From Pseudomonadota bacterium (GTDB lineage: Bacteria > Pseudomonadota > Gammaproteobacteria > Steroidobacterales > Steroidobacteraceae), in assembly GCA_963204835.1 (NCBI GenBank), contig CAUJHJ010000052.1:1-32206 (forward strand): 32,206 bases of DNA, in the 5' to 3' direction. Under the pieces are notes generated by a model that was not told where the DNA came from, ran no database searches, and saw only the letters and a list, made by a program, of their open reading frames with translations. A program made the translations under genes and the position numbers. Of this stretch, positions 27,866 to 32,206 are shown piece by piece. The stretch's first letter is position 1; each line of letters opens with the position of its first letter.

Positions 27866-28429
27866 TTACCGGCGCTCGCGTGTCCCTGCGACCTGGCGCC
27901 GGTGGCGCTGGAAGGTCAGTTTCTCGATCAGGTCTTCCACCGGCTTGCCGACCGGCTCGAACCGCAGCTTGACACGCCGGTCGACACCCACGGACACGAC
28001 GCGGCCGTACACGCGCAATGGCTCGACGAGCGCCGGGCGCAGCCACAGCTCGAGCTGCCCGTATTCGCCGGCGCGCACCTGCCCTTCCTGCATCCGCCAG
28101 ATGGCGCCGTGGGCATTGAAGCGCATCGGCACGGCCACCGGCCGCGGATGCGACTGCAGCAGGATCTGCCCCACGAGCTCGAGCAGCAGGTTCACCTTGA
28201 ACTCGAGGCGCATCAGGTCGGCCGAGTGGGGGGAATTCTCGTCCGCCTTCTCGGCCGGCCCCCTGTCATCGAGGGCGGCGAGCGCCTGCAGCAGCCGCAG
28301 GTTGTGCTCGGACTGCGCGACGACGAGGTCCGGGTCGGCCGGTTTCGCCGAGCCCGTCCAGCGCAGTGGAACAACATCGATGTAGGCCAGCTCCTCGTCG
28401 AGGACGATGGTGTCGATGCCGTCTTCCAT
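27866..28429 (-). CDS. PilZ-like protein of the flagellar cluster
   Basis: Protein of 187 residues, soluble. The C-terminal two thirds looks like a PilZ beta-barrel (PVAVPMRFNAHGAIWRMQEG, LRVYGRVVSVG, RRVKLRFEPV). The helical part before it contains RLEFKVNLLLELVGQILLQ. The c-di-GMP motifs of PilZ, RxxxR and (D/N)xSxxG, are not intact: only the Asn of NAHGAI fits the second. It may therefore not bind c-di-GMP, or bind differently. Its ATG shares one base with the fliS stop (TGATG), so it is translated with fliS, and it precedes the fleQ-like gene. A role in flagellar output is inferred from position. Confidence 0.7.
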   Translation of the reverse strand: MEDGIDTIVLDEELAYIDVVPLRWTGSAKPADPDLVVAQSEHNLRLLQALAALDDRGPAEKADENSPHSADLMRLEFKVNLLLELVGQILLQSHPRPVAVPMRFNAHGAIWRMQEGQVRAGEYGQLELWLRPALVEPLRVYGRVVSVGVDRRVKLRFEPVGKPVEDLIEKLTFQRHRRQVAGTRERR

Positions 28430-28842
28430 CAGCGGCCCCGGCCCGCGCTGCGCGCCTCGGGTGGAATCAGCACCCAGGCGCTGCGGATCTCGCCGAGCAG
28501 GCGCAGTACCTCGTCGAGGGTTTCGACGCGGTCGCCGGCATTTGCCTTGGCAAGCTGGCGCACCATGTAGTCGTAGAGGCTGTCGAGGTTGGCGGCCAGT
28601 TCGCCGCCGGCGCCGAAGTCGAGGCTCGCGCGCAATTCGTGCAGGATGTCAATCGCGCGCTGGATCAGCGCGCACTTCTCGGCGGTACGGCCGTGCGCGA
28701 GGTTGCCCTTCGCGGCCGAAATGCGCTCGAGCGCCCCGTCCATCAGCATCAGCGTGAGCCGGTGCGGATCGGCGGCGGCTACGCCACCGTGCGTGGCGAC
28801 GCTGCGGTAGGTCGCAAGCCGATTGGCGTTCCTGTAGGTCAT
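28429..28842 (-). CDS. fliS: Flagellin export chaperone FliS
   Basis: Binds the C-terminal end of flagellin in the cytoplasm and delivers it to the export gate. The protein has 137 residues. It starts TYRNANRLATYRSVATHGGV and continues ADPHRLTLMLMDGALERI, the FliS signature. The LYDYMVRQLAKAN helix follows. Alignment with the family fixes the ATG at 28842; GTG at 28848 is only two codons earlier. There is no ribosome site, and a sigma-28 -10 box ends 6 bases before the ATG. Confidence 0.95.
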   Translation of the reverse strand: MTYRNANRLATYRSVATHGGVAAADPHRLTLMLMDGALERISAAKGNLAHGRTAEKCALIQRAIDILHELRASLDFGAGGELAANLDSLYDYMVRQLAKANAGDRVETLDEVLRLLGEIRSAWVLIPPEARSAGRGR

Positions 28843-28848
28843 GCGCAC

Positions 28849-28875
28849 TTATCGGCGCCCGGCCAGCGCGCTTGA
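28849..28875 (-). promoter_or_regulatory. Sigma-28 (FliA) promoter for fliS
   Basis: Minus strand reads TCAAGCGC (28875-28868), 11 bases, then GCCGATAA (28856-28849). The -10 box is identical to the consensus and the spacing is exact. Only six bases separate it from the fliS ATG, so the start site falls at or next to the ATG. Confidence 0.85.
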
Positions 28876-28884
28876 GGGTTTTCC

Positions 28885-29070
28885 CTATGGGCTTTGGCGG
28901 ATGATCTCGCCCGTCGTGAGGTCGCGCACCGCAACCACGATGTTGCCGCTCTCGTCGCGGCGGAACTCGAGGCGGCGGCTCACGCTGCGCAGGAAGCTGT
29001 CGAGCGGCGCGACGGCGTTGCGCACGCGCATGATGCCCGTCGGGCAGGCGTCCGGGAGGGGAGTCTTCAT
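28885..29070 (-). CDS. flaG: Short FlaG-like protein
   Basis: Protein of 61 residues. The C-terminal half is the FlaG core: SRRLEFRRDESGNIVVAVRD followed by LTTGEIIRQSP. FlaG proteins affect filament length; the mechanism is not established. FlaG homologues are usually over 100 residues and lie before fliD. This one lies after fliD and overlaps its stop as ATGA. A Cys is present near the N-terminus (PDACPTG). The gene symbol rests on the C-terminal motif. Confidence 0.82.
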   Translation of the reverse strand: MKTPLPDACPTGIMRVRNAVAPLDSFLRSVSRRLEFRRDESGNIVVAVRDLTTGEIIRQSP

Positions 29071-30458
29071 TTGTCGCGATTCGTCATGCTGGCGAGTGAG
29101 TCGAGCTGGGTATCGAGGTAGGCCGAGGTCGTGTCGAGCGTCGACAGCAGCATGTCGAGGGTCGTGAACTGGCGGATGTAGCGCGCGAGCTGCGACTGCA
29201 TGCGCGCGTCGATGCCCTTCTGCCGGTCGTCGAGGTCTTTCTGCTGCTCGACCAGCGCGCGCGAGCGCACCGAGATGCCGCCGCTGATCGACAACGCATC
29301 GTCGAGGGTATCCTGCAGGCGAAAACCGATGCCGCCGGTCTTGCCGAAGAGCTGCGCCACGCCCTCGAAGTCGCCCTGAATGGCGGCGGTCAGTCTGGTC
29401 TCGTCGACCGTCAGGTTGCCGGTCTTGACGTCCGTGGTGATGCCGAGGGTTGCGAGCGAGCGGTGGTTGCCCGCAAGCCCCGAGACCGGATCATGCAGGC
29501 CGCGCCGCAGCCGCGCCTCGAGCCCGAGCAGCATCGAATCGCCGAGCAGCGGCCCGCTCTCCTCGGTCGTCTTGTTGTAGCCGCGCAGGCCCGCGATCGC
29601 CGACTGCATCGCATTGTAGGTCGCGACGAAAGCATCGATGCGTTTGCGGATGGCGGCCGTATCGTTGGCGATCGTCAGCGTGTGCACGGTCCCTTCGGCT
29701 GCCGTGGCCAGATCGAGCGTCACGCCGTCGATGGCTCCCGCGACGGTATTCGTCGCGCTCGTCTGGTCGAAACCTGCCACGCGCACCAGCGCGTCCTGCG
29801 CGGCGCTGACCTGGGTGTAACTGCCCGGCGCGCCGCCGCTGTAGGCGAGCGAATCGAGGCCGCCCGCGGCGCCGGTCACCGACACCGCCAGGGCATTGGC
29901 CGCGCCCGTGGCGCGGGAGGACAGGACGAGGCGCGCGCCCGCCGTGCTCTGCACGATGGTCGCGTTGATGCCGGTGTTGCCCCGTCCGTTGTTGATGGCA
30001 TCGCGCAGTCCCGCGAGCGTCGTGCCAGCCGTCACGTCGACCGTGAAGGCTCGGCCGCCGACCGAGAGGCTCAGCTGCCCGCTGCCGACCAGGGCTTCGC
30101 TGCCGCCCACGTAGGGTCCGGTCGCGATGCCATGAGCACTCGCGAGCTGACGTACCTCGATGCTGTAGCTGCCCGGCACTGCCGCGGAACCGGCCGTCGC
30201 CGTGAATGCCTCCGGGTCGCTGCTCGTTGCCGAGTGGGCCTGGAAGTTCGCCAGCATGGACATGCTGCTGACGGCCGCCTCGAAGGCGGACAAGGCGCTC
30301 TTCAGCGTACCGAGCGCCGACAGCGTCGTCTTGACGCTCGCGGCCTCGCGCTTGACCTGCGCGTCGAGCGGCGCGCGTTCGGCTGCGACGAGCTGCGCCG
30401 CGAGCGCCTGGACGTCGAGCTTGGAGCCGCCCGAGATGCTGCTAGCCGAAGTCGCCAT
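29067..30458 (-). CDS. fliD: Flagellar filament cap protein FliD
   Basis: Cap that folds flagellin at the filament tip. The protein has 463 residues. The N-terminus GGSKLDVQALAAQLVAAERA is typical. The middle holds FliD repeats such as YSIEVRQLASAHGIATG and a flagellin-IN-like segment. The C-terminal half has MLLGLEARLRRGL and ends in a coiled coil. I chose the ATG at 30458, which follows AGGAG by 10 bases; a TTG at 30479 lies upstream. The flanking terminator-like hairpin ends 27 bases before the ATG. Confidence 0.96.
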   Translation of the reverse strand: MATSASSISGGSKLDVQALAAQLVAAERAPLDAQVKREAASVKTTLSALGTLKSALSAFEAAVSSMSMLANFQAHSATSSDPEAFTATAGSAAVPGSYSIEVRQLASAHGIATGPYVGGSEALVGSGQLSLSVGGRAFTVDVTAGTTLAGLRDAINNGRGNTGINATIVQSTAGARLVLSSRATGAANALAVSVTGAAGGLDSLAYSGGAPGSYTQVSAAQDALVRVAGFDQTSATNTVAGAIDGVTLDLATAAEGTVHTLTIANDTAAIRKRIDAFVATYNAMQSAIAGLRGYNKTTEESGPLLGDSMLLGLEARLRRGLHDPVSGLAGNHRSLATLGITTDVKTGNLTVDETRLTAAIQGDFEGVAQLFGKTGGIGFRLQDTLDDALSISGGISVRSRALVEQQKDLDDRQKGIDARMQSQLARYIRQFTTLDMLLSTLDTTSAYLDTQLDSLASMTNRDK

Positions 30459-30485
30459 GCGTCGAAGCTCCTGGAACAATCAAAG

Positions 30486-30523
30486 GCCGCGGGCCGGGCG
30501 CCTTGCAGCACCCGACCCGCGGC
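30486..30523 (-). terminator. Strong hairpin between fliC and fliD
   Basis: Minus strand arms GCCGCGGGTCGGGTGC and GCGCCCGGCCCGCGGC pair over all 16 positions, with two G-U pairs, around the 6-base loop TGCAAG. CTTTGATTG follows, a short and imperfect T-tract. It is 46 bases after the fliC stop and reaches to 27 bases before the fliD ATG. It should stop most fliC transcripts; some readthrough may feed fliD. Confidence 0.82.
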
Positions 30524-30569
30524 TCGAACGGATCTGGATGGATCCGGTCATTCCACTCTCAGTTCACCC

Positions 30570-32069
30570 TCAACCCTGCAGGAGCGAGAGCACACCCTGC
30601 GGTGCGCTGTTCGCCTGCGCGACCATCGCGGTGCCGGCCTGCTGCAGGATCTGGGCGCGCGTGAGGCTCGCCGTTTCCGCCGCGAAGTCGGTGTCGAGGA
30701 TGCGGCTGCGCGAGGCAGACAGGTTCTCGGACACGGCCTGGAGGCTGTTGATGACCGACTGGAAGCGGTTCTGGATGGCGCCCAGCGTGCTGCGCAGGTT
30801 GCTGACCGAGGTCAGCGCCGCATCGACGCTCAGGATGGCGCTGTTGGCACCGGCCGAAGTCAGCACGTTCTGCGCGTCGAGCGAACCGCCGAGGGCCGCG
30901 TTGCCGTTGCCGGTCGCCGTGGCGCCCGCACCGGAGATCGTCAGCGCCGAACCCGCCGAGATGACGAGGTGGTTGGTCGAGTCGATCGACGCGGTGGCGC
31001 CCGTGACGCGGCTGTTGATCGCGTCCACGAGGTCCTGCGCCGTGGCGTAGGTGCCCGCCACATCGACCGCCGTGCCCGTGCCCACCTGGATGCTCATCGC
31101 ACCCAGCGTGTACGCGCCCGGCGTGCCCGCCACCGCCGGCGTGCCGGAGGTGATCGAGTTCGTGCCGGTGGCGAAGTTGGCGCCGGCGAATCCGCCGGGC
31201 GTGGTCGCCATCGTGTTGGTCACGACGACATCGAAGTCGGTGCCGTCGGCGCGCGTGAAGACCAGGTTGCCGCCCGCCGCCGTGCCGGTGAAGGTGACGC
31301 CGGCCGCGTTCAGGGCCGCCGTGTTCGCCGTCAGGCCCGTGTCGAACTCCGCCGCGGTGACGTCATCGCCACCTGCCGCCGAAGTGAACGAGAAGGCCGT
31401 GACGCCATCGACCACGACCGAGAAAGTCTGGCCCGCAGCGGCCGCCACCGACGTGGTGAACGCGCCACCGCTGGTCGTGCTGCCCGCGACCGCGGCCGAA
31501 CCGCCCGTCGTGAACAGGGTGCTGACGTCGACCGTGCCGGTCGAAGCGGCCACCTGGCCGATCGCCGTCGACTTCACGCTCGAGGTGAGGGACAGGTTAA
31601 TCGTCTCGCCGACGTTCGCGCCGACCTGGAAGGTCGCGCCGCCGAAGGAGCCGTCGAGGACGCGGCGGCCGTTGAACGAAGTCTGGCTCGCGATGCGCTC
31701 GATTTCCGCGATGCGCTGCTGCACTTCCTGGTCGAGGGCCACGCGGTCGTTGTCGCTGTTCGTGGCATTGGCCGATTGCACGGCCAGCTCACGGATGCGC
31801 TGCAGGTTGTTGGTGACTTCCTGCAGGGCGCCTTCGGTCGTCTGCGCGAGCGAGATGCCGTCGTTGGCGTTGCGGGCGGCCTGGTTCAGGCCGCTGATCT
31901 GCGTGGTCATGCGATCGGAGATCGCGAGGCCCGCGGCGTCGTCCTTCGCGCTGTTGATGCGCAGGCCCGAGGACAGGCGCTGCAGCGAAGTCGCGAGCTG
32001 GTTGCCCGAGGTCGTGAGGTTGCGCTGTGCGTTCAGCGACATCACGTTCGTGTTGATGACAAGTGCCAT
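30570..32069 (-). CDS. fliC: Flagellin FliC
   Basis: Filament protein of 499 residues. The N-terminal D0/D1 region ([38 protein letters not shown]) and the C-terminal D1/D0 region ([20 protein letters not shown], ending GVLSLLQG) are classical. The centre (about 165-400) is Ala/Thr/Gly/Val-rich with flagellin-IN-like repeats and no Cys. I chose the ATG at 32069, which has AGGAG 9 bases upstream; the upstream TTG at 32075 is not used. It has its own sigma-28 promoter and is the only flagellin gene in the window. Confidence 0.98.
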   Translation of the reverse strand: MALVINTNVMSLNAQRNLTTSGNQLATSLQRLSSGLRINSAKDDAAGLAISDRMTTQISGLNQAARNANDGISLAQTTEGALQEVTNNLQRIRELAVQSANATNSDNDRVALDQEVQQRIAEIERIASQTSFNGRRVLDGSFGGATFQVGANVGETINLSLTSSVKSTAIGQVAASTGTVDVSTLFTTGGSAAVAGSTTSGGAFTTSVAAAAGQTFSVVVDGVTAFSFTSAAGGDDVTAAEFDTGLTANTAALNAAGVTFTGTAAGGNLVFTRADGTDFDVVVTNTMATTPGGFAGANFATGTNSITSGTPAVAGTPGAYTLGAMSIQVGTGTAVDVAGTYATAQDLVDAINSRVTGATASIDSTNHLVISAGSALTISGAGATATGNGNAALGGSLDAQNVLTSAGANSAILSVDAALTSVSNLRSTLGAIQNRFQSVINSLQAVSENLSASRSRILDTDFAAETASLTRAQILQQAGTAMVAQANSAPQGVLSLLQG

Positions 32070-32169
32070 TACCAATTACTCCTGTAGTTGCCTGGCCGCG
32101 GACCACTGCCCTTGGCGCGATTTCCGTACGGCGTGGGCCTTGACTTCGCCGGTAGCCGTGACATGCCCT

Positions 32170-32196
32170 GTATCGGTGCCCGCCGCCGAAGCTTGA
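32170..32196 (-). promoter_or_regulatory. Sigma-28 (FliA) promoter for fliC
   Basis: Minus strand reads TCAAGCTT (32196-32189), 11 bases, then ACCGATAC (32177-32170). Each box matches the consensus at 6 of 8 positions and the spacing is exact. It predicts an untranslated leader of about 95 bases; I see no strong structure in the leader (32070-32165). Confidence 0.78.
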
Positions 32197-32206
32197 GGAC
32201 CCGGGA

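Noticed and set aside
29463..32087. 874-residue open frame on the plus strand
   Set aside because: It is antisense to fliC and fliD and has no domain or ribosome site of note.

Overview
The window is one continuous flagellar and chemotaxis locus. Every convincing gene lies on the minus strand, so the transcription order runs from the right end (flagellin) to the left end (a chemoreceptor cut by the window edge). The DNA is very GC-rich. The gene content (FleQ- and FleR-like sigma-54 activators, FlhF/FlhG, FliA, CheZ, a MotC/MotD-type stator pair and a DUF2802 protein) is that of a polar-flagellate gammaproteobacterium. It resembles the Pseudomonas/Xanthomonas/Nevskiales side of the class; I cannot name the genus from this sequence.

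Layout in transcription order: fliC (32069-30570) with its own sigma-28 promoter and a strong terminator-like hairpin; fliD-flaG-fliS-pilZ (30458-27866); a fleQ-like activator (27740-26592); a fleR-like activator with fliE to fliK (26495-19066) behind a sigma-54-type promoter; fliLMNOPQR-flhB-flhA-flhF-flhG-fliA-cheY-cheZ-motC-motD (18900-6001) behind a second sigma-54-type promoter; a DUF2802 gene (5898-5476) behind a third; and STAS-cheA-cheW-MCP (5410 to the left edge) behind a sigma-28 promoter. Genes are packed tightly and many share ATGA, GTGA or TGATG junctions. No stretch longer than 300 bases lacks a gene; the longest intergenic gap is about 165 bases.

Together these genes encode the MS-ring (FliE, FliF), C-ring switch (FliG, FliM, FliN), export gate (FliO, FliP, FliQ, FliR, FlhB, FlhA), export ATPase complex (FliH, FliI, FliJ), hook-length control (FliK), filament, cap and chaperone (FliC, FliD, FliS), placement and number control (FlhF, FlhG), the late sigma factor (FliA), one stator pair, and the core signalling chain receptor-CheW-CheA-CheY-CheZ. 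Rod, hook and ring genes (flg), fliA's antagonist flgM, rpoN, cheR and cheB are not in the window.

I found no unknown defence or mobile system. The points of interest are regulatory. Both sigma-54 activators lack a receiver domain, and no FleS-like kinase sits between them. The three best sigma-28 promoters share TCAAG, 14 bases, then a GCCGATAA-like box. The one at fliS predicts a leaderless transcript. A hairpin with a 16-bp stem separates fliC from fliD. The cheA operon carries a STAS-domain gene and is driven separately from cheY and cheZ.
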